A DNA stretch of 64,000 nucleotides from an uncultured Ruminiclostridium sp. (GTDB taxonomy: Bacteria; Bacillota; Clostridia; Oscillospirales; Ruminococcaceae), in contig CATLBH010000005.1 of assembly GCA_949878745.1 (NCBI GenBank), forward strand, positions 21,765 to 85,764, written 5' to 3'. This document shows positions 1-10,007 of this stretch, in pieces. The position numbers were made by a program, and so were the translations under genes. Every line of letters begins with the position of its first letter. The first letter of the stretch is position 1. The notes below the pieces were generated by a model that had not been told where the DNA came from, did no database searches, and was given only the letters and a program-made list of their open reading frames with translations.

Positions 1-1272
1 GTGCCACGGTTCATAGACATATCCCGTGTACATTTCCTTGCCTTCGGGATAGCGTATAATAAAGCCGAAGTCGGCGCAATGTTCGGCCAGCCATATCCCT
101 TCCTTGGTATTGGCAAAGCTCTGCTCCAAAGAGTTTAAATCAAAGGTATAGCCCGTCTGATGATCCGAATGCCCCGCTCTTGAGGAATAAGTATCAGCTT
201 TTTCAGTACCATCGCGGCTTGCCCAGCCCGCGTATACCGATTCCTGGGTATGATAGGAGCGGTAGCCTGATACCGAGTATAAAGAAATACCCTCTTTCGC
301 TGCCGCTTTTTGCATTTCCGACAGAGCGTCCGCCACCTCTTTTATTGTTCCCGGATCGTAGGAGGCGGGAAGAGTATATGTTTTATTGGCTATCATTATA
401 CCGTCCACATATGTGATGCCGTTTATTCTTTCGATTACATAACCGTTTTTTGTGGTAGAAGTGTAATCCTCACCGAGGTTTTCTCTTTCGGCTTCCATCC
501 TGTTTTCGGACAGATAATCCTTATGTATAAATGTTCCGTCGGCAAGCTTGTAATAATCGGTGTCGGTTTTTGCAGTCACGGTGACTTTATCGTTGAGAGC
601 GTAGCGATTTACTTTTTCGCTCCCCTGTATGGCGCGGATTCTTGAGTAAACGTTATCGGTGTTTACGTAAAACTCGCCGCTTAACGGGTTTTCCGTCCAT
701 TCGAGCGTATTATCCTCCGTCCCGGTTGTCGGCTCGGCGGGCGAATCCGGGCGGGGTTCGCTTACGGAACTGTCCGAAGCGCCGTCAATAGGGATTTCGG
801 ACAGGTAATCCTTATGTATGAATGTTCCGTCGGCAAGCTTGTAATAATCGGTGTCGGTTTTCGCAATCACTGATACTATATCGTTGAGAGCATAGCGATT
901 TACTTTTTCGCTCCCCTGTATGGCGCGGATTCTTGAGTAAACGTTGTCGGTGTTTACGTAAAACTCGCCGCTTAACGGGTTTTCCGTCCATTCGGGCGTA
1001 TTTTCGGGATTATCGTTCGCCGATTCTGATTCGGTGCTGCTTTCGGAAACGGATTGGCTGTTTTCGGATACGCTTTCCGAAAAGCGGGGTGTTTCGCTTT
1101 CGTAAGGGGGGAACGATTCAACTGGCGCCAATGTAAGATCGGTCTGCGGTTCAAGAGTGTTTATGACCGCAAGGGTTTCGTCGCCGTTATTTCCCATGCC
1201 GATTTCGCCGCAGCCCGTAAAATGCGCGGTTAAAATCATCATAACAAGCGCGTATATTATTTTCTTTTTCAT
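1..1272 (-). CDS. VanY-type D-alanyl-D-alanine carboxypeptidase lipoprotein with two SH3-like repeats (C-terminus runs off the window)
   Basis: Minus-strand reading from ATG at 1272: MKKKIIYALVMMILTAHFTGCGE.. (lipobox), two near-identical VYSRIRAIQGSEKVNRYALND..DYYKLADGTFIHKDYLSE segments, then SGYRSYHTQESVYAGWA...AGHSDHQTGYTFDL, which matches the VanY/peptidase M15 motif. Not in the ORF track, probably because it lacks a stop inside the window. Confidence 0.85.
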   Translation of the reverse strand, partial: MKKKIIYALVMMILTAHFTGCGEIGMGNNGDETLAVINTLEPQTDLTLAPVESFPPYESETPRFSESVSENSQSVSESSTESESANDNPENTPEWTENPLSGEFYVNTDNVYSRIRAIQGSEKVNRYALNDIVSVIAKTDTDYYKLADGTFIHKDYLSEIPIDGASDSSVSEPRPDSPAEPTTGTEDNTLEWTENPLSGEFYVNTDNVYSRIRAIQGSEKVNRYALNDKVTVTAKTDTDYYKLADGTFIHKDYLSENRMEAERENLGEDYTSTTKNGYVIERINGITYVDGIMIANKTYTLPASYDPGTIKEVADALSEMQKAAAKEGISLYSVSGYRSYHTQESVYAGWASRDGTEKADTYSSRAGHSDHQTGYTFDLNSLEQSFANTKEGIWLAEHCADFGFIIRYPEGKEMYTGYVYEPWH

Positions 1273-1274
1273 CG

Positions 1275-1754
1275 CTAAAGTATATTGACGCCCTTAACCG
1301 TGGATTTTATAACAACCTTTCCGTCCGCACCGTAAAAATACACGGTACGTCCGTAGTTAAGCCCCGTGTCCGACGCTATGATCGGTATCTTAAGCTTGGC
1401 CAAAGCCTGCTTCACGGCCGCCACATTCCTTTCGCCGATATTAAACTGTTCGCTTCTCGCCGCGAACATCAGTGCGCCGCCGGCAATCTTCGCCTGTAAA
1501 CGGCGAGGGTCGGCGCCCATCTTCACCATTTCCGCGACCATATCGGGTATGGCGGTATCGGCAAATTTCATTCTGTTCACGTCTCTTCCGCTCAGCGAGC
1601 TGCTGTCAGGGAGCATAATATGGGACAACCCCGCAACACCCGCCTTGGAATCGAAAATGCAGGATCCTACGCATGAACCTAAAGCATACGTTATAAGCAC
1701 ATCCGGCGGTCTGCATACCTTCCAGTCGGATATGCCGATTGTAATATTGCTCAT
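1275..1754 (-). CDS. cheD: Chemoreceptor glutamine deamidase CheD
   Basis: ORF 1275..1934; likely start is the internal MSNITIGISDWKVCRPPDVLITYALGSCVGSCIFD. LGSCVGSCIFD..GLSHIMLP matches CheD. Confidence 0.93.
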   Translation of the reverse strand: MSNITIGISDWKVCRPPDVLITYALGSCVGSCIFDSKAGVAGLSHIMLPDSSSLSGRDVNRMKFADTAIPDMVAEMVKMGADPRRLQAKIAGGALMFAARSEQFNIGERNVAAVKQALAKLKIPIIASDTGLNYGRTVYFYGADGKVVIKSTVKGVNIL

Positions 1755-2093
1755 ATTGTTGATATTTCCTTTCCTCTTGGAACTTCCGCTCCGCATATAT
1801 ATTTTTTTGCGGTCGGAAAAGCAGGAACAGGCTATCTCTCTTAAAATAACCGTCCCGATCACCTGAAATTTCGGATCAAATAAACGTCTTGAACTCAGAG
1901 TCTTGAACTCGGAGCATATATTCAAAGAATACAAGCTCTACGCTTTTTCGGTTTCGGAGACATTGAATCTGTATTCACAAGGTATTGGGCGAAGCTTGTG
2001 AAAACGGATCCTTATTTTTCGGGAGAAAGGATCTCACGCGGGGTAAGCTTTCCTTTCGGGCACCGCGCCGCGCTCATTCCTTTCGGAAAACGC

Positions 2094-2717
2094 TTATACA
2101 TCTATTCCCAGCTTGGTCATTATTGTTCCCAAAGAATCGATTGTCGGGATAAGAAATACCTCGGCATTCATAGTCTGACCGTCTATAATTAAATTTTTGT
2201 CAATATAAAGTATTTTGTCGCCCACTTCCCCGAATTCTATTACGGGAACGCTCATAAGTGCGCCCGCCATATCCACCTGAAAGCAGGGGGAGGCCAGCTT
2301 TACGTCAATCCCGGTGAGCTGTCCTACGGCAGAGACATAAGTGCCGCAGATTATATTGCCCACCTCGGACAGGGCTGATACCACGGTTTCGTCCATATCT
2401 ATAAGGCCATGAATCTCCTTGTCAAAAAACACTTTTATAATGGTATTGACAAAATTCTTATCCATAAGAATAAGGATCATTCCCTCGATACCGCCTACCA
2501 TACGGGACATTACGCCCGCGACAACATGTTCGGCGCCGCCGGAAAGATTTGTGGCTTCCTGGAAGGGGACTATGCTTATATTTGGCATACGTATTTCAAC
2601 GTTCTTGTTGATAAGAGTCGAAAGAGCGGCCGCGGCGTTTCCGGAGCCTATGTTTCCTACCTCCTTTAGAACGTCAAGGTGAACGTCGGTCAGGTCTTCA
2701 TATTTGCTGAGAGCCAT
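2094..2717 (-). CDS. cheC: CheC family CheY-P phosphatase
   Basis: LDVLKEVGNIGSGNAAAALS and VVSALSEVGNIICGTY: both CheC active-site helices (E..N) are present. Confidence 0.92.
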   Translation of the reverse strand: MALSKYEDLTDVHLDVLKEVGNIGSGNAAAALSTLINKNVEIRMPNISIVPFQEATNLSGGAEHVVAGVMSRMVGGIEGMILILMDKNFVNTIIKVFFDKEIHGLIDMDETVVSALSEVGNIICGTYVSAVGQLTGIDVKLASPCFQVDMAGALMSVPVIEFGEVGDKILYIDKNLIIDGQTMNAEVFLIPTIDSLGTIMTKLGIDV

Positions 2718-2798
2718 AATTCAGCACCTCTTTTCTTTTACGGTTCTGCCGTTGGGCAGCCGTATGCTGTATCGTTTTTTATATAAGGAAAGCAATAT

Positions 2799-3917
2799 TT
2801 ACCTTAAATTGTTGGCTATCTGCTGCATTTCGTCCGCCGTCTGAACAATTTTCGCGTTAAGCTGATAGCTTCTCTGGGAAACGATCATATTAACCATTTC
2901 CTGAGCCAGATCCACGGAGGAACGCTCCAGATAATACTGAAGCTTATCCGCTTCAAGATCGGGGGCGGGAGCGCCGGAGCGTTCGGTCACCAAAAAGTGA
3001 TTGCTGTCGTCCTGAGCCAAACCCCATTTGTTGGGAACGGTAAATACGCCTATCATTTCCGTGAGAACGGGATAGTCAATCTCGGTGGTAACCGTATCGT
3101 TAACTTCCTCGGCCGGAGCGGGTACGGCGGCGTCGCTTACCGCCAGCTCGCCGTCTATGTCGGAAACGGGATAGTGATTGGCGTTTCCGCCGGCCAAATC
3201 GGCGCCTGCGGGAAGGTTAAACACGCCCACGTTTGCGGCCAGCTGCTGGTAATTCACCTGCGCGTTTTCGTTGCCCTCCGCGTCGAGCTGTACGTCAAAG
3301 GGAACGGTTACGTGATTTCCCTCTCTGTCCAGTACAAACTCGCCGTTAGTCGTTACAAGTTCCCAGTTTCTCCCCGCGTTGGTAAGCATAAAATCGCCGT
3401 CGCGGGTAAGGTATTCGGTTCCGTTATGATCTATTACCATAAAATAACCGTTGTCGGGAGGGGTAAAGATAAGGCTTTCCTCGGTCTCGGTTCTGAAGGG
3501 CACCGTTATATGGTTACCCTCGTAGTCGAGAACGAAATCGCCGTTGGCGTTGACCAGCTCCCAGTGATCGCCCACGTTGGTTATCTGAAACGCGCCGTCG
3601 CGGGTAAGATAATCCCTTCCGTTATAATCTCTTACCATAAAAAAGCCGTCGTTGGGAAGGGCGTAGTCCAAGGGCTGGCCGTAATCGGTGAAGCCGCCTA
3701 TATCCCACTGAAAATCTGTCTTATTCATATACTGCCCGTGGCCGGTGTCCCATTCGGGCTCGGTGGCCCTCTGTTCGGTGTAGATACAGTCTGCGAAGCT
3801 GGGACGGAGAGCCTTATAGCCTACGGTATTTACGTTGGCTATATTGTTTGCCGTTACGTTCATTCCGCCCTGTTGGGCAATCATACCCGCGGTCGCAGAG
3901 TAAAAAGCTATGTTCAT
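2799..3917 (-). CDS. Flagellar hook-basal body rod protein (FlgF/FlgG family, FlhP-like) with internal duplication
   Basis: N-terminal MNIAFYSATAGMIAQQGGMNVTANNIANVNTVGYKA and C-terminal SSVDLAQEMVNMIVSQRSYQLNAKIVQTADEMQQIANNLR are typical of the rod/hook family. Confidence 0.9.
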   Translation of the reverse strand: MNIAFYSATAGMIAQQGGMNVTANNIANVNTVGYKALRPSFADCIYTEQRATEPEWDTGHGQYMNKTDFQWDIGGFTDYGQPLDYALPNDGFFMVRDYNGRDYLTRDGAFQITNVGDHWELVNANGDFVLDYEGNHITVPFRTETEESLIFTPPDNGYFMVIDHNGTEYLTRDGDFMLTNAGRNWELVTTNGEFVLDREGNHVTVPFDVQLDAEGNENAQVNYQQLAANVGVFNLPAGADLAGGNANHYPVSDIDGELAVSDAAVPAPAEEVNDTVTTEIDYPVLTEMIGVFTVPNKWGLAQDDSNHFLVTERSGAPAPDLEADKLQYYLERSSVDLAQEMVNMIVSQRSYQLNAKIVQTADEMQQIANNLR

Positions 3918-3986
3918 ACTTATCGTTCCTTTCCGGAGGTTTATATTAAATTATTAAAGGTTTCAACTTATTTTCGGTTCTGATTT

Positions 3987-4733
3987 TTACAGCTCGGCAA
4001 TCTTTACCGCCTGCTGATTTATGCTGTCAAAGCCTCTTAGGATACGGCTGGCCGCCTCGTACATTCTGTGAGCCTCCATGGCCTGGGTCATTTCCTTTAC
4101 AGCATCCACGTTGGATTTCTCATAGGCTCTTTGTATTACGGCAAACTCCTCGTCGGCGGGTATCTCCACGGGATCGCCCTCGTACAGGAAGAGATTGTCT
4201 CCCTCCTTGTGTACGTCCGCGTCAGGGGGGATATAGGTGAGAAGGAGGGTGTCTATAATCTCTTGATTTTCATTTCTGATTACGCCTCTTTCGTCAATTG
4301 TAAAAGAGTCGTTTCCTATGTATATATCGCCGTTTTCACCCTGAACTCTTCCCGCGCCGTCAAGCCAGAGATAACCCTCGGTATCGAGACCCCACTGTCC
4401 GTTTCGGGTTTGGAACACTCTTCCGCCTTCTTTTCCGTAGCTTACGTTAAAATACATATTTCCGTACATCGCCACATCGAAGGGGCTGTCGCTGTATTCA
4501 AAGCCGCTTTGTTCAAGATTTGTCTTGGAGACGTCCACATAGGTCTGATAGCTCATTCCGGAGGTTTCCGTCCTCTTGCTTACAAGAAACAGCTGTTCCT
4601 GAAAGGTGTTTAAAACAATCTCGTCCTTGCGGTAGCCGGCGGTGTTTATATTGGATACGTTGTTTGAAATGGCGTCCAATACGCGCTGCTGGTTTATCAT
4701 CGCTTGGGCGGCGGTGTAGTAGCCTCTGTTCAT
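3987..4733 (-). CDS. Flagellar hook-basal body protein (FlgG/FlhO-like)
   Basis: MNRGYYTAAQAMINQQRVLDAISNNVSNINTAGYRKDE and C-terminal SNVDAVKEMTQAMEAHRMYEAASRILRGFDSINQQAVKIAEL. Confidence 0.9.
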   Translation of the reverse strand: MNRGYYTAAQAMINQQRVLDAISNNVSNINTAGYRKDEIVLNTFQEQLFLVSKRTETSGMSYQTYVDVSKTNLEQSGFEYSDSPFDVAMYGNMYFNVSYGKEGGRVFQTRNGQWGLDTEGYLWLDGAGRVQGENGDIYIGNDSFTIDERGVIRNENQEIIDTLLLTYIPPDADVHKEGDNLFLYEGDPVEIPADEEFAVIQRAYEKSNVDAVKEMTQAMEAHRMYEAASRILRGFDSINQQAVKIAEL

Positions 4734-4753
4734 ACTCTGTCCTTTCTTACTTT

Positions 4754-5506
4754 TTAATTATCCATATAATCCTGTAATTTTCTTTTTAACAAAAGCATGG
4801 CTTTTGAATGTATCTGACACACTCTCGACTCGGTTATACCCAAAACCTTGGCGATATCGCCGAATTTCAGGCGCTCGTAGTAATAAAGGGAAATAACCTG
4901 TTTTTCCTTAGGTTTCAGCTCTTCTATAGCGGCGGCCAATACCTGTCTCAGCTCTTTTTCGTACATGGGCTGATCCGCGGTATCGCCTACGTTATTACGG
5001 CAATTGGCGTCGAAGTTGTCCTCGTAAAGCAGTTCTTCAAAGGAAAGTGTGGTCGCTTCCGCCAGATTGGCCATTCCCTTGAGAAGCTTTTCTTTGGGAA
5101 TGCCCAGATGATCCGCCAGCTCCTGATTGGTGGGCGAACGACCCAAAGTGGAATAAAGCTCATTATAGGCGGCGTCGAGGTTCTTTCCGAAATGTCTCAC
5201 GGGACGGGGAACCCAATCCTGTGACCGAACGAAGTCGATTATCTGCCCCTTAATAAGTATGGCGGCATAAGTCTCAAACTTAACGCCCTTTTGAAGGTCG
5301 TAGGTCTCCACCGCCTTTATAAGGGCGATAACTCCCTCGTTGACTATATCGTCCACTTCGGCGTACTTATCGTAAGCTCCGCGCGTGGAAATGGCGACGT
5401 ATTTTACAAGATCCATATACCTTAAAACGATATCGTTTCTCAGGCCTATGTCCTTAGTCTGCCTGTACTGCTCAAAAAGCGCAAGCTGGGCTTGAGTTTC
5501 CGCCAT
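4754..5506 (-). CDS. fliA/sigD: FliA/WhiG-family (SigD) flagellar sigma factor
   Basis: Sigma-70 regions 2-4 (DIVNEGVIALIKAVETYDLQKGVKFETYA..; EKQVISLYYYERLKFGDIAKVLGITESRVCQIHSKA) inside the fla/che operon. Confidence 0.93.
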   Translation of the reverse strand: MAETQAQLALFEQYRQTKDIGLRNDIVLRYMDLVKYVAISTRGAYDKYAEVDDIVNEGVIALIKAVETYDLQKGVKFETYAAILIKGQIIDFVRSQDWVPRPVRHFGKNLDAAYNELYSTLGRSPTNQELADHLGIPKEKLLKGMANLAEATTLSFEELLYEDNFDANCRNNVGDTADQPMYEKELRQVLAAAIEELKPKEKQVISLYYYERLKFGDIAKVLGITESRVCQIHSKAMLLLKRKLQDYMDN

Positions 5507-5552
5507 ACCGCACTGTCCCTTTCTTTATATCAATAGATTGCCTAAGGTCAAG

Positions 5553-5640
5553 GGAACGCTGAATAAAGCACAATCGCCCCGCTCAAAGCAGCGTACTCAC
5601 GCGGCTGAATGTGTTACGCTTCGCTTTAATCAGCGGTTCC
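5553..5640. mobile_element. MITE-like palindromic element M1 (TIR GGAACsGCTGAwTAAAG)
   Basis: Ends GGAACGCTGAATAAAGC ... GCTTTAATCAGCGGTTCC are inverted repeats; flanks CAAG / CAAT. TIR matches the element at 55034. Confidence 0.65.
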
Positions 5641-5645
5641 CAATG

Positions 5646-7730
5646 TCAGACGGTTATGTTTCCCACCGCCTGTATCTGGGTACTGTTGTCTATCTCGCTG
5701 TAGGAAAGCACCGTAATGCCGGGCATAAACTGATCCAGAAGCTTTTTAAAATAAACTCTCGTAAACGGCGACATAAGTATAACGATTGAGGGGAGAACAT
5801 CCTTCACCTTGTCTATCTCCGAATTGGTGGCGGCGACTATCGCGTTTACTATTTCCGGATCGATAGAGAGCACGCTTCCGCCGCTGCCGTTTTTCTTTAC
5901 GCCCTGGAGGATAATGTCCTCGACCTTGGGATCGAGGGTTATTACCCTGAGAGAGCCGCCGTCCGCAAAGCGCCTTGTGATGGTGCGTTTCAGGGACTGT
6001 CTTACGTATTCCACAATAACCTCGATGTCCTTAAGGTTATTGGCGTGGTCGCCGAGGCATTCAAGAATGGTTTCCATATCCCTTATGGGCACGCCCTCAC
6101 GCAAAAGCATACAAAGAACCTTTTGAAGATAACCGTAGGAGATAACGTTGGGCACCAGATCCTCCACAATGGTGGAGTCGGTTTTCTTGACGTTTTCCAC
6201 CATGGTGCGAACGTCCTGACGGCTGAGTATCTCGGAGCAGTGAGCCTTTATCACCTCCGACAGGTGAGTTATCATTACAGAAACGGGGTCGATAAGGGTA
6301 TAGCCCGCGATGTCCGCCATTACCTTCTTGTCCTCGCTTATCCATTTGGCGGGGATTCCGAAGGCGGGCTCTATGGTGTCGATTCCCTCCACGGGGCGGG
6401 TCACCTCGCCGTTATCCAGAGCCAGAAGATGATCCACGAGGATTTCGCCTCGCGCCACTTCTTCGCCCTTTATCTTGATTATATATTGGTTGGGGTTTAT
6501 TTCGGGGTTGTTTCTCATTCGGACGGAGGGGATTACCATACCCATTTCCACGGCGAACTGTTTTCGGAAGAGAACCACGCGGTCGATAAAGTTTCCGCCG
6601 CTTTTTTCGTCCACCAAATGGAGCAGACTGTATCCGAATTCCATTTCTATCTGTTCCACGTTTAGAAGCTTGAACACGTTGTCTATATCGCGGTAATAGT
6701 TGCTGTCTCCCTGGGCGTTGGCCGCCTTTATTTCCTCAAGGCGCTTCTGTTCTTCCGCTTCGGCCACGGCAACCGCCTCTCTTTTTCTTGTTCGGGAAAT
6801 CATAGAGCCCGCGAAGATAAGAGCCGCGCCCAGTATAAAGAGAATGGGCTTGGGGAAGCCGGGGATAAGCATAAGAACTATGCAGACTCCGCCGGTAATG
6901 AACATTACGGTGGAATTTCTCGTAAACTGAATCTTTACGTCCTCGTTGAAGCTTCCGGTGGAAGCGGAACGGGTCACGACCATACCTGTGGCAACCGAGA
7001 TTAACAGGGCGGGAATCTGTGAGCAGAGGCCGTCGCCCACCGTCGCCAGAGAATAGGTGGAGAGCACCGCGTTGAAGTCACCGCCGTTTATCATACCTAT
7101 AACAGCACCCGCGATAAGGTTTACAAGGGCGGTGATTATGGATATTATTGCGTCGCCCTTCACGAACTTTGTGGCACCGTCCATGGCTCCGAAAAAGTCC
7201 GCTTCTCTCTGTACGTTGGCTCTTCTTATTTTCGCTTCCTCGTCGGTAATGGCGCCGGTGTTAAGGTCGGCGTCTATGGCCATCTGTTTACCGGGCATGG
7301 CGTCCAGAGTGAAACGCGCCGCAACCTCGCTGACGCGCTCGGAGCCTTTTGTGATTACCAAAAAGTTGACCAATACTATGATTATGAAGATGATAAAACC
7401 TACTATCGGGTCGCCGCCCATTACGAAGTTGCCGAAGGTTTCTATTACCGAACCCGCGTAGCCTGTGCTCAAAATACCTCTTGTGGTGGAGATGTTGAGC
7501 GAAAGCCTGAACACGGTGGTTATAAGCAAAATTGTGGGAAATGAGGAGAACTCCAGCGCTTCCTTTATATACATGGTCATCAGCAGAATGACCACCGAAA
7601 GAGAGATATTCACAAGAAGAAGGAAGTCTAAGAGCGCACCCCCCATCACTTCGTTAAGTGGTATGATAAGGGCGAGGACGATAAATATTACAAATACGGC
7701 GAATACGTTGCCGGTTATTCTTTTGAGCAT
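5646..7730 (-). CDS. flhA: Flagellar biosynthesis protein FlhA
   Basis: 694 aa, eight-TM N-terminus, ARFTLDAMPGKQMAIDADLNTGAITDEEAKIRR and C-terminal cytoplasmic domain. Confidence 0.98.
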   Translation of the reverse strand: MLKRITGNVFAVFVIFIVLALIIPLNEVMGGALLDFLLLVNISLSVVILLMTMYIKEALEFSSFPTILLITTVFRLSLNISTTRGILSTGYAGSVIETFGNFVMGGDPIVGFIIFIIIVLVNFLVITKGSERVSEVAARFTLDAMPGKQMAIDADLNTGAITDEEAKIRRANVQREADFFGAMDGATKFVKGDAIISIITALVNLIAGAVIGMINGGDFNAVLSTYSLATVGDGLCSQIPALLISVATGMVVTRSASTGSFNEDVKIQFTRNSTVMFITGGVCIVLMLIPGFPKPILFILGAALIFAGSMISRTRKREAVAVAEAEEQKRLEEIKAANAQGDSNYYRDIDNVFKLLNVEQIEMEFGYSLLHLVDEKSGGNFIDRVVLFRKQFAVEMGMVIPSVRMRNNPEINPNQYIIKIKGEEVARGEILVDHLLALDNGEVTRPVEGIDTIEPAFGIPAKWISEDKKVMADIAGYTLIDPVSVMITHLSEVIKAHCSEILSRQDVRTMVENVKKTDSTIVEDLVPNVISYGYLQKVLCMLLREGVPIRDMETILECLGDHANNLKDIEVIVEYVRQSLKRTITRRFADGGSLRVITLDPKVEDIILQGVKKNGSGGSVLSIDPEIVNAIVAATNSEIDKVKDVLPSIVILMSPFTRVYFKKLLDQFMPGITVLSYSEIDNSTQIQAVGNITV

Positions 7731-7790
7731 TCTCCGTCCTCCATAAGAATTTTAGATTTACGTATAAACTAAAGCGATGATAGCACCGAA

Positions 7791-8978
7791 TTATGTGACC
7801 TGAGTCCGAGGCGTGGTGTTTTTATCCTCCGAGACGCGGGCAGTAAGTTTTTTTCTTTCTCTCACCATTTTCCCCCGCTGATCGGGAACCGCCCTGTTGA
7901 AAATGGGCTTTATTCCTCTGGCGGCAAACATTTCCTTAAGCACCAGAGCCACCGCATTGTACATCTCTGGGGGGATTTCCGCGCCCAGCTTCACGTTGTC
8001 GTAAAGACTTCGGGCAAGAGGTCTGTTTTCGGTTATGTAAACGTTGTTTTCCTCCGCCACCTTGATTATCTTAAGAGCCAAGGCGTCCTGTCCCTTGGCC
8101 ACGACTCTCGGGGCGCTAAAGGCGTCCTTCGACTCGTACTTTAAGGCCACGGCGTAATGGGTGGGGTTTCTTACCACCACGTCCGCGGAGGGAACCTCCT
8201 GCATCATGCGGCGCTGAGATATTTCGCGCTGCTTTTGCTTTATTTTGCTTTTTATCTGAGGGTCGCCTTCGATCTGCTTATACTCGTCCTTGACTTCCTG
8301 TTTTGACATTTTGAGTTTTTTCTCAAACTGCCACCACTGGAAAATAAAGTCCGCCGCGGCCACGAAGGCTAAGACTATGAAAATAAGCATAACTATGTCG
8401 AAAACCGACCGAGCTATGTAAAGCACTGACTGTATCGGCTCCATATCGGGCATTTTCGCAAAGTCGATCAGCCGTGACTGTACCTGGGTATAAGTTATTA
8501 CGCCGATAATGGCCAGCTCTATTATGCCTTTTACCACGCCTACAATTGCTTGGGCGGAAAAAAGTCTTTTTACGCCCTGTATCGGGCTTAGGCGGGAGAA
8601 TTTCGGGCGGAGAGCCTTGGTGTTGAAGAGACCTTTTGTCTGAGCCAATACCGTTATTATTACGGCGCCCGCCACTATCGCGGCGATGGGACCTATTATT
8701 ATAACGCCGTACTTTATTATTTCAAGCGCGTTGCGCTGAATAAACTCTATATTAAAAGTGAAATCGGAGCCGATCGCGTCAAGATATGAGGTCATCGCGT
8801 CTCCCATGGTGGTAATCATATGCTTGCCGAGAATTTTTAAGCCAACGAAGGTCGCTATTACCGAAACGGCGAGCATTACTTCGTTGCTCTGGAGAACCAT
8901 TCCTTCTTTTTCGCGCATATCACGGCGTTTTTTGGGGGTGGCTTTTTCGGTTTTTTCTTCGCCTGCCACATTCACCAC
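7791..8978 (-). CDS. flhB: Flagellar biosynthesis protein FlhB
   Basis: EEKTEKATPKKRRDMREKG-type N-terminus; VVVRNPTHYAVALKY autocleavage motif. Confidence 0.98.
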   Translation of the reverse strand: MVNVAGEEKTEKATPKKRRDMREKEGMVLQSNEVMLAVSVIATFVGLKILGKHMITTMGDAMTSYLDAIGSDFTFNIEFIQRNALEIIKYGVIIIGPIAAIVAGAVIITVLAQTKGLFNTKALRPKFSRLSPIQGVKRLFSAQAIVGVVKGIIELAIIGVITYTQVQSRLIDFAKMPDMEPIQSVLYIARSVFDIVMLIFIVLAFVAAADFIFQWWQFEKKLKMSKQEVKDEYKQIEGDPQIKSKIKQKQREISQRRMMQEVPSADVVVRNPTHYAVALKYESKDAFSAPRVVAKGQDALALKIIKVAEENNVYITENRPLARSLYDNVKLGAEIPPEMYNAVALVLKEMFAARGIKPIFNRAVPDQRGKMVRERKKLTARVSEDKNTTPRTQVT

Positions 8979-9130
8979 TCCTTTTAGGCGCTAAAACAAA
9001 AATCAAAGAAAAAAAGGGGAAGCGGCTGAGCCGCAATGTTTTTTCGGATCTTATATAAATAAAACTAATATATCAAACGTATACGCGCGGCAAGCACAAG
9101 ACAGTGCCCCCAAAAAAAGAAGAGAAAAAA

Positions 9131-9925
9131 CTAACTTCCGATCTTTCCCACCGCACTGTTTAAATTCGAAAACAGTATATCCAACAATGTTTCAAGAAAA
9201 TCCGACATGGGTTTAGCCACCGCTATCAGCACGAACATTCCCACAACTATTTTAAGCTGAATATTAACCACGAATATCTGAATGGTAGGCACCGCCTTCA
9301 TCATTACGCCTATGATAAACTCCGTTATCAGCTCCGCCGCGATTATCGGCATCGCAAACTTCACCGCCAAGGTAAGCACCGTTCCCAGATAATCGACTAT
9401 AAACGACACTAAATTGAGCGTATCCATATCAAAGACATAGTTGAAGGGAAGGGTGTCGTAGGAAGTAATGAAAAGCTCGATATATTTAAGATGTCCTCCC
9501 ACCAGAAAGAAGTAAAGTATAAACATATAATAGAACAGATTCGCGAACAGCGGCATCTGTATTCCCGTCATGGGATCCATCGCCTTAGCCATACCGAAGC
9601 CGATCTGTGTGTCCATAAGCTCGCCCGCGTAAATGATCACCGTCATTATCAGGTTGGTCATAAAGCCCAGCACAAGCCCAACCGCCAGCTCCTTGATCAG
9701 CACCATAAAAAAGCCGGGTATGCCGTTAAAGGTAAAAAGCATTCCCTCGCCGCCCACGTAACCCACCGTCACCAAGGCGAAAGCGAGAGTGGCTCCGATT
9801 TTTATCCGCGCCGGTACGTTCTGTCGGGAAAATATCGGGTTAAAGGTAAATATTCCCGACACACGGGCTATCACCAGAAGGTACCCCACAAAGTTATTCA
9901 CAATTAAATCCCATATTGTGTCCAA
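9131..9925 (-). CDS. fliR: Flagellar biosynthetic protein FliR
   Basis: 264 aa, multi-TM; ELAVGLVLGFMTNLIMTVIIYAGELMDTQIGFGMAKAMDP. Confidence 0.97.
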   Translation of the reverse strand: MDTIWDLIVNNFVGYLLVIARVSGIFTFNPIFSRQNVPARIKIGATLAFALVTVGYVGGEGMLFTFNGIPGFFMVLIKELAVGLVLGFMTNLIMTVIIYAGELMDTQIGFGMAKAMDPMTGIQMPLFANLFYYMFILYFFLVGGHLKYIELFITSYDTLPFNYVFDMDTLNLVSFIVDYLGTVLTLAVKFAMPIIAAELITEFIIGVMMKAVPTIQIFVVNIQLKIVVGMFVLIAVAKPMSDFLETLLDILFSNLNSAVGKIGS

Positions 9926-10007
9926 TGTTTTGTACCTCTTTTAACAATCCGAGTTTTAAAGGCCGACCGCTCCGCCTTTGCCGCGTAAGCGCCCGAAACG
10001 ACGGTTA

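Noticed and set aside
1887-1915. Short direct repeat GTCTTGAACTC(A/G)GAG near cheD
   Set aside because: Two short copies only, with no associated structure; likely a minor local duplication.
2997-3983. Long plus-strand ORFs opposite the flagellar genes (e.g. 2997..3983, 26437..27744, 27786..29159)
   Set aside because: They are antisense shadows of clearly identified fliG/fliF/flgF-G genes and have no recognisable protein features.
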